A stretch of 64,000 bases of DNA from Sebaldella termitidis ATCC 33386 (GTDB taxonomy: Bacteria > Fusobacteriota > Fusobacteriia > Fusobacteriales > Leptotrichiaceae): positions 3,379,989 through 3,443,988 of the forward strand of contig NC_013517.1 in NCBI RefSeq assembly GCF_000024405.1, in the 5' to 3' direction. A model generated the notes under the pieces. That model was not told where the DNA came from. It was given only the letters and a program-made list of their open reading frames with translations, and made no database searches. A program made the position numbers and the translations under genes. This document shows positions 26,252 to 35,653 of this stretch, in pieces; the stretch's first letter is position 1; each line of letters opens with the position of its first letter.

Positions 26252-27284
26252 ATGTTGTTTCCCTGTTAACAAGAGAGACAGGAATAACAATATGTTTTTT
26301 ATTTTTTATTTCATCCGGCAGCTCAGCATCATTCATAAGATCGAACAAAAGATTCGAAACCTGCTGGATAATAGCTTCTCTATCCTGATTTACAGTAGTT
26401 ATTTTAGGATAAGAGTACTTAGAAATAGAAATATTATCAAAGCCTATGATTTTTACTTTTTCAGGCACAGAAATTCCGTGTTCTTTTAGTGAGATAAGAG
26501 CACCATATGCACGCCAGTCAGAGGTTGCAAAAATTCCGTCAAATTCAAGACCACTTGAAACAGCTTTATCCACTATTTTTTTCGTTTCATCAAAGCTCGA
26601 AAGATTTCCGTCGAATTTCATAACCAAATTTGCATCAAAAGGAATATCATATTTTTTCAGTGCCTCTTTATAGCCCTCAAAACGTTTCTGACTTGCGGAA
26701 AAGCTTCTCTTTTTAGTTAAAATCATTATTTTTCTGCATCCTTTTTTTATCAGCTCTTCTGTAGCAAGAAAACCCCCGTCAAAATGACTGGATTCTACAT
26801 AAAAAGTATCTGAGGCATGAGGGTCAAATATTCTGTCTATACATACCATAGGTATTTTTCTGTGATTAGAATAAAAATCCTTTGGAGTTTTTTCAAGTGC
26901 GGAAATACAGATAATTCCATCAACCAGCTTGGAATCCAGAATCTTAAAATATTCCATCTCTTTTTTGGGATTCTGGCTGGTATTACAGATAAAAACAGAA
27001 TACCCCACTTTAAAAAAGAAATCTTCAATTCCCAGGACAATTTCTGAAAAGAACTCATTTTGAATATTGGTTATAATGATTCCTATAGATTTTGATTTAT
27101 TAATTTTCAGGCTTTTAGCAACCATATTAGGTGTATAATTATATTTTTTCATTAATGAAAAAACCTTCTTTTTTGTCTTTTCGGATATCTGCCCGCTGTT
27201 GTTAATAATTCTTGATACAGTACTGGCAGAAACACCTGCTAATTTTGCTATATCTTTCATTGATATTTTTTCTTTCGGATTCAT
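26250..27284 (-). CDS. LacI/GalR-family repressor
   Basis: Cytoplasmic regulator of 344 aa. The N-terminal helix-turn-helix (ISMKDIAKLAGVSASTVSRI) and hinge helix (PNMVAKSLK) are canonical; a periplasmic-binding-protein-like sensor domain follows. The start at 27284 follows GAGGGG and fits the family better than an ATG 18 codons upstream. It is convergent to the PTS/mngB operon and is the best candidate to bind the GCAAACGTTTGC palindrome at 21423. No copy of that palindrome was noticed upstream of its own gene. Confidence 0.9.
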   Translation of the reverse strand: MNPKEKISMKDIAKLAGVSASTVSRIINNSGQISEKTKKKVFSLMKKYNYTPNMVAKSLKINKSKSIGIIITNIQNEFFSEIVLGIEDFFFKVGYSVFICNTSQNPKKEMEYFKILDSKLVDGIICISALEKTPKDFYSNHRKIPMVCIDRIFDPHASDTFYVESSHFDGGFLATEELIKKGCRKIMILTKKRSFSASQKRFEGYKEALKKYDIPFDANLVMKFDGNLSSFDETKKIVDKAVSSGLEFDGIFATSDWRAYGALISLKEHGISVPEKVKIIGFDNISISKYSYPKITTVNQDREAIIQQVSNLLFDLMNDAELPDEIKNKKHIVIPVSLVNRETT

Positions 27285-27556
27285 ATAAAACCCCTCTATA
27301 TTTTTGATTGTTTTTTTAGTTTTCTGACCTGATTCCATTTTATCACATATACCATAAATGTCAATGATATTTGGGTATTAACGATATATTTTCCTGTTTA
27401 AACTTTATATTTTAAAGTTTTCATTTTAATTCGGAAAACCGCATATAATTTTATAAAAAACATATTGCATGATATAATAGAATTTTACAAAATAAATATG
27501 TAAAATATTAACATATACAAAATTTTTTTAAAGCTGATATTACAAAGGAGAGTTCT

Positions 27557-28498
27557 ATGAAAAAAATATTACTTTTTATATTTATAAGTCTAAAATTATT
27601 CAGCCAGTATTCCATAGATAACGGAATAATCTATATTTACGGAAGACCTGTCACAGGGGCTGATATAAACAGCTTTGAAATACTGTCCGATTCTTATGCC
27701 AAAGATAAATCACATGTTTATAACGCTGACAGAATAATAAAAGATGCTGATCCTGCAAGCTTTATAATACTCAGTGATTCCGCATACACTAAAGATAAAA
27801 CAAGAGTCTACCGTCTGGGTACAGCAATCAAAGAAGCAGATCCCGACAGCTTTGAACTATTTGGAGATACTGATTTTTCAAAAGATAAAAATAATGTATA
27901 TTATGCCGGGATACTGTCCGCGGCTGATACAGAAAGCTTTGAAATTCTGAATTCACCATATGCGAGAGATAAAAATCATTTTTACTTCGGAAATATTTTT
28001 TTGAATAAAATTGACACGAAAAGTTTTAAGGTATTGAATTCTACTTTTTCAAAGGATAAAAATCATATTTATTACGGGGATTATCTTAATTATGGCAATA
28101 TTATCATATTCAATACTGCAGATGTCAGAAGCTTTAAAGTATTGGATGATTATTATTCAAAGGATAAAAGCAATGTTTATTTTTATGATTCAAAAATAAA
28201 AAGTGCAGATCCAAAAAGCTTTACCATATTAAGCAGCAGTTATTCAAAGGACAAAAATAACGTATATTATTATGGTGAGAAAATAACAGGTGCTGATTCC
28301 GAAACTTTTGAAATTCTTGAAGAAAATCTTGCAGCGGACAGGAGAAATATTTACTTTAAGCAGACTAAACTTACTGATATAGACAGAAAAACATTTATTT
28401 TTCTTGGTACTAAGTGTATTGATAAACATACATGTGCAGAAAAAGTATCTTTTTTTAAGGATAAAAATGGAGAATATAACACATCTGAATTGGAATAA
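27557..28498 (+). CDS. DKNYY-repeat exported protein
   Basis: Exported protein of 313 aa with a signal peptide (MKKILLFIFISLKLFSQ). The body consists of eight imperfect repeats of about 32 residues. Each contains a Lys-Asp-Lys-x-x-Val-Tyr-Tyr core (for example KDKNNVYYYG) and a following Ala-Asp-x-x-Ser-Phe-x-Ile-Leu element. This is the DKNYY family, common in diderm bacteria and of unknown function. A short cysteine-bearing tail (GTKCIDKHTCAEKV) follows the repeats. A minus-ten TATAAT lies at 27473-27478. Monocistronic with a strong terminator. Confidence 0.85.
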   Translation: MKKILLFIFISLKLFSQYSIDNGIIYIYGRPVTGADINSFEILSDSYAKDKSHVYNADRIIKDADPASFIILSDSAYTKDKTRVYRLGTAIKEADPDSFELFGDTDFSKDKNNVYYAGILSAADTESFEILNSPYARDKNHFYFGNIFLNKIDTKSFKVLNSTFSKDKNHIYYGDYLNYGNIIIFNTADVRSFKVLDDYYSKDKSNVYFYDSKIKSADPKSFTILSSSYSKDKNNVYYYGEKITGADSETFEILEENLAADRRNIYFKQTKLTDIDRKTFIFLGTKCIDKHTCAEKVSFFKDKNGEYNTSELE

Positions 28499-28523
28499 TA
28501 ATTACACTGATAAATCACAAAAC

Positions 28524-28565
28524 AAAAATCTCCGGGTACTCAGCTGATATCCGGAGATTTTTGTT
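28524..28565. terminator. Bidirectional terminator after the DKNYY gene
   Basis: Stem AAAAATCTCCGG/CCGGAGATTTTT with a loop of about 15 bases, serving both this gene and the convergent oxidoreductase gene. Confidence 0.85.
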
Positions 28566-28581
28566 TTCTGTTAAAACCGGG

Positions 28582-29607
28582 CTATTTCAGATTTCTTATT
28601 CCCTCCTCCAGTATTTCCATTTGAAGCAGTGTCTGTTCATCTGTAATAGTTTTCTCTTTCCCGTGAATCACAGCTTCATAAAGATCATCATATACACGTC
28701 CGTAGTCTCCTCTTTCTGACACTACTTTCTCTTCATGATACTGTCCGTCATTATCATAATAAATCAAGGTTCCATAGTGCTCCGGCAGATCTATTCCAAA
28801 ATCTTTATTATCAGGCATATAAAATACCTTCAGATGTTCTTCCTGTCTGTCCTTAGTTACTTTTTCAAAATAACCTTTTTTACCGTAAATAACAAAGCTG
28901 GGTCTTTCTTTTACCCTGAAATAGCTGGATTTTACAGAAACTTTAAAATTTCCGTAATATAAATCAAGATCAAAATAATCATTCATTCTGCCCTCTCCCA
29001 GTAACTGACGCACATCATAATGAATATTTTCTGGTTTTCCAAAGTAGCTGATCACCTGATCAAGAGTGTGACAGCCGTGACCATACAGATAAGACATTTC
29101 CGGCTGGAACTCCCTTACTGATTCCGGTATTTCCGGGCGATAATAGTCAAAGTGCATTTCCAACTCCAGCAGCTCGCCTAACTTACCGCTTTCTATTACT
29201 TTCTTTACTGTTAGAAAATCACTGTCGAATCTTCTGTTCTGATATGCCTGTACTATGAGATTCCTTTCTCCGGCAAGGGAAAATATTTCTCTTGCCTGTG
29301 CAGCAGATGACATAAATGGTTTTTCCACCAGACAGTGCTTATTACTTTCCAAAACCATTTTCGCATAATTATAATGAAGGTCATTATCGTCACGTGTACA
29401 GATTACTATCAGGTCAATCTCCTCATCATGTAATAGCTCATTAATATTATCAGTATACAGAACACCGGGTATTCTGTCCCATTCCAGTTTTTCAGGATGC
29501 CTTGCAAATATTTTTTTGACTTTTATTTTGTCTTTTCTCTGTAAAACAAATGGCAGATGATATCTGTTTGTACTTTTACCGTTTCCAATATAAGCGATTG
29601 TCAGCAT
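28582..29607 (-). CDS. Gfo/Idh/MocA-family oxidoreductase
   Basis: NAD(P)-dependent sugar or polyol dehydrogenase family, 341 aa, cytoplasmic. The Rossmann fold starts with IAYIGNGKSTNRYHLP (Gly-x-Gly with insertion, as in the YhhX/YdgJ group). The catalytic lysine is in the conserved VEKPF motif, and the C-terminal domain carries GHGCHTLDQV with the likely catalytic histidine. Ribosome binding site CTGGAGGAAAATATG. Not in an operon. Substrate unknown. Confidence 0.88.
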   Translation of the reverse strand: MLTIAYIGNGKSTNRYHLPFVLQRKDKIKVKKIFARHPEKLEWDRIPGVLYTDNINELLHDEEIDLIVICTRDDNDLHYNYAKMVLESNKHCLVEKPFMSSAAQAREIFSLAGERNLIVQAYQNRRFDSDFLTVKKVIESGKLGELLELEMHFDYYRPEIPESVREFQPEMSYLYGHGCHTLDQVISYFGKPENIHYDVRQLLGEGRMNDYFDLDLYYGNFKVSVKSSYFRVKERPSFVIYGKKGYFEKVTKDRQEEHLKVFYMPDNKDFGIDLPEHYGTLIYYDNDGQYHEEKVVSERGDYGRVYDDLYEAVIHGKEKTITDEQTLLQMEILEEGIRNLK

Positions 29608-30183
29608 ATTTTCCTCCAGTTTCTTTATTCTATATTTTTTTATTATACTCTTCCTAATTAACAGTATAATATCAAATTTTCATAAATTCAAGAAAAATTC
29701 ATAATTTACTGATCTTATTTTTATAATACAGGTTTCATATAAAAAAGAATTCTATTAAAATAAAAAAAATTTCTACAGTATTTTTTAATAATATTCATAA
29801 TTTTAAACAAGCAAAATCAGATGATTTCTTCTTTTTCAAAAAATTATTTTTTTAGTGAAAAGCTGCTCCTAAATACTCAATTTTTTGGTTAATATAATCA
29901 TGATTTATTTTAAAACATATTGTTTAATCAAGAAAATAGCTGTATCTATACTATCAAGATGATAAAGCTGTCACACAGACATAAAAAATAATATTGAAAA
30001 GATTATCACCAGACAAGCGGAATCTTTTATCAAAACCAAATGTATATTTTTATATACAATTACTAAAAATTTTGATATAATATTAACAAAAGCAATTAAC
30101 AAAATTTTTAATTACAGCAAAATATTGAGCACATGTATTTTCTTTTTTATTATCAACACAAATTTTTTTAAAGGAGATAAGAT
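29608..30183. other. Gene-free region upstream of the coiled-coil/amylase operon
   Basis: 576 bases without a credible ORF. Near its right end are a -10 TATAAT (30076-30081) with a weak -35 TATACA (30053-30058) and an overlapping perfect dyad TGTATAT-N4-ATATACA (30041-30058), which may be an operator for the amylase unit. Nothing else was recognised. Confidence 0.45.
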
Positions 30184-30474
30184 ATGGATAAAAATATCAA
30201 AGATTATTTAGACCTGAAAAAAGAAATAGTGGCAATTATTACATCTGGTTACGAATCAAGAGAAAGATTAATTTTATTATCAGAAATTAAAAATGAAAAT
30301 AATGAAAAAAAAGTACAAAGCCTCATAGAGATCAGCACTCAAATAAACCAAAATTCAAGAAATATATTAAATGAATTAAGCGAAGTTGAAGATATAGACC
30401 AAATTAAAGATCTTAAAGAAAAATTACTTAATTTAACAGAATGTTACAGACAGTTAATCGAAGAAATATTTTAA
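30184..30474 (+). CDS. Small helical protein of unknown function
   Basis: 96 aa, cytoplasmic, no cysteine, almost wholly charged helix with heptad-like Leu/Ile spacing, so probably a coiled coil. Good ribosome binding site AAAGGAGATAAGAT. It is 30 bases upstream of the alpha-amylase gene and likely co-transcribed. No family is recognised; a FlgN-like or regulatory helical protein would look similar, but nothing here decides it. Confidence 0.65.
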   Translation: MDKNIKDYLDLKKEIVAIITSGYESRERLILLSEIKNENNEKKVQSLIEISTQINQNSRNILNELSEVEDIDQIKDLKEKLLNLTECYRQLIEEIF

Positions 30475-30504
30475 CAAAAAATATGTTAATAATTAGGAGG
30501 CGAA

Positions 30505-31947
30505 ATGGAGAACGGTGTAATGTTTCAATATTTTGAATGGAATTTACCTGCTGATAAGAAACACTGGAAACGTTTAGCTGATGATGCAGAACATTTAAGA
30601 GAAATAGGAATAAATGCTGTATGGATCCCCCCTGCGATAAAAGGAACCTCTGACTTAGATGTAGGATACGGGGCCTATGATTTGTATGACTTGGGAGAAT
30701 TTGACCAAAAAGGTACTATCCCTACAAAATATGGTACTAAAGAAGAGTTAAAAGCTGCAATTGAAGAACTGCATAAATATGAAATATCAGTTTATTTGGA
30801 TGCTGTTATGAATCATAAAGCCGGTGCAGATGAAACAGAAAAATTTTTAGCTCAGGAAGTTGACCCCAATGACAGAAACAAGCCAGTATCAGATCCGTAT
30901 GAAATTGAAGGATGGACTAAATTTAACTTTGAAGGCAGAAATAATAAATACTCGGATTTCAAATGGCATTGGTATCATTTTAACGGAACAGATTTTAACA
31001 ACCTCAATCAAAAAAATGCTATTTACAGAATAATGGGAGAGGGAAAAAGCTGGGATGAGAATGTAGATGATGAAAACGGCAATTATGACTATCTTATGTT
31101 TGCCAATATAGATTATGATCATCCGGAAGTCGTAGACGAAATGAACAAATGGGGAATCTGGGTAGCTGATGAACTTAATTTAGACGGATTCCGCCTTGAT
31201 GCAATAAAGCATATAAACAGTAACTTTATTGAAGGATTTCTTAAGGAAGTAAGAAAAGTCAAAGGGGACAAATTTTATGCAGTTGGAGAATACTGGAAAG
31301 ATGATTTGGATTCTATTCAAGAGTATCTTAATAATGTAGATTATGAGGTAGAATTATTCGATGTTCCGCTGCATTATAATTTTTTCACTGCTTCAAAAGA
31401 GGGAGAGGCATACGATTTAAGAAATATATTTGAAAATTCTATTGTAACAAATAATAAGCTTTTTTCTGTTACTTTTGTAGATAATCATGACTCACAATGG
31501 GGAAGTGCGCTTGAATCACAGGTGGAAAGCTGGTTCAAGCCTCTGGCATATGCTATTATACTTCTTATAGCTGATGGGTATCCGTGTATTTTTTATGGTG
31601 ATTATTACAGTCTGGGTGATAAAGAAAGTCCTCACAGATGGATGATCGATAAACTTTTATACACAAGAAAACATTATGCTTACGGTGAACAGATAAATTA
31701 TTTTGACGATCCTAATCTTATAGGAATAGTAAGAAAAGGTGCTGAGGAACATCCTGATTCAGGCCTTGTTATGATTTTATCAAATCATACTGAGGGAAGT
31801 AAAAAAATAAATATAGGTAAAGAGCACGCAGGTGAAACTTGGTTCGAAATAACTGAAAATATTAAGGATGAAATACAGATTGATGAAAACGGCGAAGCCG
31901 AATTCAGAGTAAATGCCGGAAATGTAGCAGTATGGGTTAAAAAATAA
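30505..31947 (+). CDS. amyA: Cytoplasmic alpha-amylase (GH13)
   Basis: Glycoside hydrolase family 13, subfamily 5 type, 480 aa, no signal peptide, so it acts on internal maltodextrin or glycogen. The catalytic triad is visible: Asp232 (DGFRLDAIKHI), Glu262 (YAVGEYWKDD) and Asp329 (FVDNHDSQ). Earlier conserved region YLDAVMNHKAGAD and the C-terminal beta domain are intact. Ribosome binding site TTAGGAGGCGAA. Followed by a terminator shared with the convergent mutase gene. Confidence 0.93.
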   Translation: MENGVMFQYFEWNLPADKKHWKRLADDAEHLREIGINAVWIPPAIKGTSDLDVGYGAYDLYDLGEFDQKGTIPTKYGTKEELKAAIEELHKYEISVYLDAVMNHKAGADETEKFLAQEVDPNDRNKPVSDPYEIEGWTKFNFEGRNNKYSDFKWHWYHFNGTDFNNLNQKNAIYRIMGEGKSWDENVDDENGNYDYLMFANIDYDHPEVVDEMNKWGIWVADELNLDGFRLDAIKHINSNFIEGFLKEVRKVKGDKFYAVGEYWKDDLDSIQEYLNNVDYEVELFDVPLHYNFFTASKEGEAYDLRNIFENSIVTNNKLFSVTFVDNHDSQWGSALESQVESWFKPLAYAIILLIADGYPCIFYGDYYSLGDKESPHRWMIDKLLYTRKHYAYGEQINYFDDPNLIGIVRKGAEEHPDSGLVMILSNHTEGSKKINIGKEHAGETWFEITENIKDEIQIDENGEAEFRVNAGNVAVWVKK

Positions 31948-31960
31948 TAAAATATAAACA

Positions 31961-31996
31961 GGGGCTGTATCAATACAGTCCCTTTCTTATTTTTTC
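31961..31996. terminator. Terminator between amylase and phosphohexomutase genes
   Basis: Stem GGGGCTGTA/TACAGTCCC with a short loop and a T-rich tail on the plus strand; the minus-strand version is also plausible for the convergent gene. Confidence 0.75.
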
Positions 31997-32019
31997 CGAT
32001 ATTTTTGCTGCTGCTTTTC

Positions 32020-33540
32020 TTATAATCCTGACATTTCTATTTCTTTATAATTTTTCAAAATATCTGTTACCTCTTTGGTTATCAAATCCGTTCCATTTTG
32101 AAAATTACTTTCTATATTTATGCATATTATTGGTTCATGCAGTGAGCTTCTGAGTAAAAACCAGCCCTTCCCCTCTTTATAAGTACAATTAACCCTGATC
32201 CCCTCATAATTTTCTTTTACCTGTTTCCAGTTTTCTGTCTTTTTACTATGTGTTTCAATATCCTTCATCAGCTTATCCATATATTCATTTCTTGAATCAG
32301 CAGTTATTCTCAGCCTGATTTCTTTGGATTCTTCCGGTTCTTTATAGCCTTCAAGCAGATCCTCTATATTTTTCCCTTCTTCATTTAACTTCGCCAGCTT
32401 TATTAAGATTTTTGCCGTAAGATAGGCCCCGTCATCCAGAAATTTATTTTCTTTAAATGCTGCATGTCCTGAGGTCTCTATTGCTAAATGACATTGTATT
32501 CCCTGCCTGTTCAGCTCAAGAGCTTTGTTTATGACGTTTTTATACCCTCTTTGATATCTGAAATGCTTTCCGCCTGATCTTACAATAAATTCGTGCACTT
32601 CATCAGAAGTAACAGAATCTGTTACTATAGTACTTCCCGGAAATTCATCCAGTACTATTGCAGAAGTAAGAGCTATAAGCCTGTTCCTGTTTATCTCATT
32701 CCCGGCTTTATCTACACAGGCTGCCCTGTCCACATCCGTATCAAATATTATGCCGAGATCAGCATTATTCTCAGTAACAGACTTTTTTAAAAAATTAATT
32801 GCTGTCTGATCCTCAGGATTCGGTATATGATTTGGAAAATTTCCGTCAGGATTCAAAAAAGCACTTCCTGTGGTATCAGCTCCCAGAACCTCCAGAACTT
32901 CCTTAGCAAAAAATCCCCCCGAGCCGTTTCCGGCATCTACTATTATCCGCATACCCTCCAATGGTTTTTCATAATTTTTGCTCGAATTTACACCTTCTCT
33001 GATTTTATTTACCAGAAATTCTGAATAATCCTTTAATATAGAGGTTCTATTTATTTTCCCCTTCTGTATATGCTTTTTTGCCTGTTTTTCAGAAAGCTCA
33101 ATGGCTTTTTCTGTAATTTCCTTTATATCCTCATTTTCAAAACCGCCCTTATCTGTAAAGAACTTTATTCCGTTATAATAAAAAGGCAGATGACTTGCGG
33201 TAAACATAACGGCAGAGTCACATTTATAATTTTCAAAAACCGTACTCATAAACATTGAAGGTGTTGTCGCCAGCCCAAAGTCATAAACTTCCATACCAGC
33301 ATCCATTAATACCTCGGCAAAAGCACATTTCAATTTTTCACCTGTCACCCTCGAATCTACCCCCAGTGATACTCTCATATCCTCCGGATTCTTTCCAAGT
33401 CTTTTACTAATATGACTGATATAACCCTGAGCCAGTAAAGCTGCTGTTTCTCTGTTTAATGTGACTTCCCTGTCCTCGAACTGAACAGCAATTCCCCTGA
33501 TATCCGAACTGCTTTGCAATCTCTCCAGTTTTTTCTGCAT
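32020..33540 (-). CDS. Phosphomannomutase/phosphoglucomutase
   Basis: Alpha-D-phosphohexomutase superfamily, 506 aa, cytoplasmic; interconverts hexose-1- and hexose-6-phosphates. The phosphoserine loop is FTASHLPFYYNG (Ser116), the metal loop FDTDVDRAACVD (Asp267, 269, 271), and the sugar-recognition loop AIETSGHAAF. The start at 33540 follows GGAGG; the ATG at 33561 has none. It could feed mannose-6-phosphate or glucose-1-phosphate into envelope sugar synthesis or serve glycogen breakdown beside the amylase. The exact sugar is not decidable. Confidence 0.88.
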   Translation of the reverse strand: MQKKLERLQSSSDIRGIAVQFEDREVTLNRETAALLAQGYISHISKRLGKNPEDMRVSLGVDSRVTGEKLKCAFAEVLMDAGMEVYDFGLATTPSMFMSTVFENYKCDSAVMFTASHLPFYYNGIKFFTDKGGFENEDIKEITEKAIELSEKQAKKHIQKGKINRTSILKDYSEFLVNKIREGVNSSKNYEKPLEGMRIIVDAGNGSGGFFAKEVLEVLGADTTGSAFLNPDGNFPNHIPNPEDQTAINFLKKSVTENNADLGIIFDTDVDRAACVDKAGNEINRNRLIALTSAIVLDEFPGSTIVTDSVTSDEVHEFIVRSGGKHFRYQRGYKNVINKALELNRQGIQCHLAIETSGHAAFKENKFLDDGAYLTAKILIKLAKLNEEGKNIEDLLEGYKEPEESKEIRLRITADSRNEYMDKLMKDIETHSKKTENWKQVKENYEGIRVNCTYKEGKGWFLLRSSLHEPIICINIESNFQNGTDLITKEVTDILKNYKEIEMSGL

Positions 33541-33598
33541 CTTTCCTCCATTCAAAAACATTTTATTTTTTACCTGTATATACGGCAGTTCATTGTTT

Positions 33599-33634
33599 CA
33601 AAAAAGGACTCCTGTTTCTATGTCCGGAATCCTT
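33599..33634 (-). terminator. Terminator of the aldolase/mannose-family PTS operon
   Basis: Minus-strand stem of ten pairs, AAAGGATTCC with GGAGTCCTTT (one T-G wobble), loop of 13, then a T-tract. It lies about 70 bases beyond the last gene of the operon. Confidence 0.65.
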
Positions 33635-33705
33635 TCTGCTATTTTAATTTTAAAAACTGCTTTACAAACTTCCAATTTTAATGCCTGCCATAAGGATGAA
33701 AAGTT

Positions 33706-34017
33706 TTATTTTCTCAATATTATTAATAATAATCCGCTGATAACAGGCAAAAGTAAAATACCATAATATATTATATAAGTTTTCTTAAATTCGCTTTCCC
33801 ATTTCTTATGCTCAAACCAGACTTTATTGTCTTCGCCGTTATACACAAATCCCTGTTTTATTAATTCCTGTATCAAAAATCTTTTTATTTTCTCATCACA
33901 GCCTATTTTTATTTCATCACAGCAAATGGAATTCTGTCTGTCTACAGCCTTTTTTCTGACAAATTCACTGATAAGTGTGTTATTCAGTCTTAAAATTTCT
34001 TTTCTGTCCATAAGCAT
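33706..34017 (-). CDS. Small C-terminally anchored membrane protein at the end of the PTS operon
   Basis: 103 aa (101 if the second ATG at 34011 is used). The first 75 residues are charged and include two cysteines (NSICCDEIKIGC); the last 25 form one hydrophobic helix (IIYYGILLLPVISGLLLIIL). The start overlaps the EIID stop (TGATG), so it belongs to the operon. No family is recognised. It is not a normal PTS subunit; an accessory or inhibitor of the permease is possible. Confidence 0.6.
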   Translation of the reverse strand: MLMDRKEILRLNNTLISEFVRKKAVDRQNSICCDEIKIGCDEKIKRFLIQELIKQGFVYNGEDNKVWFEHKKWESEFKKTYIIYYGILLLPVISGLLLIILRK

Positions 34018-34826
34018 CAGAAAAATCCTGCTGCCACTCCGGCAAGTGATATTATGAATAATATAAGCATTATTTTTACAGATGATATTTTTTTCTTAGA
34101 CATAAGCCACCAGCAAAACAGAATTGTTGCTAATGACAATAAATTCGGGAAAATTCCGTTAATCATATCATTTATAACAATGCTGCTTGTTTCACTGGTT
34201 TTTATGACTGCTCTTGTTGCCACATGCACATAGGAAGCTCCTACACCACCGACGACAATTGCTCCCAGCAGATTAAACGCATTACGTATTTTTCTTGTTG
34301 TCTCTCCTATTATCAGATCTATCGATTTAGTTCCTAATAAATACCCCTTCATAAATATAAAATGCGTTGCCAGAAGCATGCTGAGTATATAAGTAAATAC
34401 ATAAAACAGCGGTCCTAAGACACTTCCGTTTCCTGACATGCCTATTCCTATAGAAAGTAGCAGCGGTATGTACATTCCGGGAATCATAGCATCTCCGATT
34501 CCTGCCAGCGGTCCCATAAGTCCCAGTTTTATACTGTTTATCATCTCATCATCTATATCTGCACCATTTGCCTTTTCTTCTTCAAGTCCGCAGACTACAC
34601 CCATTACCACACATCCTAACTGCGGTTCTGTATTATAAAAAGCAGCGTGTCTCTTTAATCCGGATATTTGCTCCTTCTTATTATCAGGATATAATTCTCT
34701 CAAGACCGGAGCCATTGATGTGGCAAAGCCAAATGCCTGCAGCCACTGGAATGACATAGAATGCAAATGACCGAAAAACCATTTGATCCAGCATGTATTC
34801 AATGTTTTTCTGCTTAATTTTTTCAT
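34017..34826 (-). CDS. PTS mannose-family EIID
   Basis: Inner-membrane subunit of the mannose-type PTS channel, 269 aa. Characteristic stretches include FQWLQAFGFATSMAPVLRELYP, HAAFYNTEPQLG and GLMGPLAGIGDAMIPG. Several membrane segments occupy the C-terminal half. The start overlaps the EIIC stop (TAATG). Specificity within the mannose/sorbose/GalNAc/glucoselysine group cannot be read from sequence. Confidence 0.92.
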   Translation of the reverse strand: MKKLSRKTLNTCWIKWFFGHLHSMSFQWLQAFGFATSMAPVLRELYPDNKKEQISGLKRHAAFYNTEPQLGCVVMGVVCGLEEEKANGADIDDEMINSIKLGLMGPLAGIGDAMIPGMYIPLLLSIGIGMSGNGSVLGPLFYVFTYILSMLLATHFIFMKGYLLGTKSIDLIIGETTRKIRNAFNLLGAIVVGGVGASYVHVATRAVIKTSETSSIVINDMINGIFPNLLSLATILFCWWLMSKKKISSVKIMLILFIISLAGVAAGFF

Positions 34827-35653
34827 TACAGCTCCTCCTCCATATCATCCAGTTCTGCTTTCACTCCTACTTCTTCTGTCTGAAGCGTCTGTCCTTTATC
34901 ATTATGAAACTGACTGTATGCAAAAAATGCTGCTATTATTGCCAGTGAAAGCATATTTATTCCCAATGTTACTACTAATGTAAACCCTAATAATACAGGA
35001 AGTATATCTATATTTTTTTTGGTAATCGCATTTATCAGTATGGCAACTCCTATTGCCGGAAGCATTCCTCCTAAAGTAGTAAGAGTTCTCATAATATAAG
35101 AATCTGCCGGAAATACCCTTAAGATTTCTGAAGCATATCTCTGTCCGTAATATAATATTACAAAAGTCGGTAATGCTCTGAAAAGAAACAGCGTAATCTG
35201 CGGATAAACAGAATGATTAAGTAATAATTGCTTATAATCAGCCGTTTCTATATACTTTACAGATCTTTGATTCCATAAAGTATTTACTATCATCTGAAAA
35301 TTATGAAATACTACTCCTACAGCTCCTACTGCCGTAGCTATTGCCACGGCTGACTCCACGCTGGCACCCGACTTATATGAAATAAGCCCTAAACCTACTC
35401 CTATATATGCCGCCACATTCAGGTCAGTCGGCATTGCTCCCCCCGGTGTAATCATTGCTATAAAAACTATCTGTACTGCCGCGCCTATTATAATCCCTGC
35501 CTGAACATCCCCCAGGATCAAACCTATTATAGCTCCCGAAACAAACGGTCTTCCCAGAACATACCAGCCTACTGTTGACCCCAGCAGACTCGGCAGTGTT
35601 CCCAGATATGCAAATATACTTATTAATAATGCCTGAATAAGATTTATATACAT
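34826..35653 (-). CDS. PTS mannose-family EIIC
   Basis: Inner-membrane channel of 275 aa, with the family motif GRPFVSGAIIGLILGDVQAG and the conserved TPGGAMPTDLNVAAYIG. Overlaps its neighbours at both ends by TAATG junctions, which implies tight translational coupling of IIB, IIC and IID. The C-terminus is an acidic tail. Confidence 0.92.
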   Translation of the reverse strand: MYINLIQALLISIFAYLGTLPSLLGSTVGWYVLGRPFVSGAIIGLILGDVQAGIIIGAAVQIVFIAMITPGGAMPTDLNVAAYIGVGLGLISYKSGASVESAVAIATAVGAVGVVFHNFQMIVNTLWNQRSVKYIETADYKQLLLNHSVYPQITLFLFRALPTFVILYYGQRYASEILRVFPADSYIMRTLTTLGGMLPAIGVAILINAITKKNIDILPVLLGFTLVVTLGINMLSLAIIAAFFAYSQFHNDKGQTLQTEEVGVKAELDDMEEEL

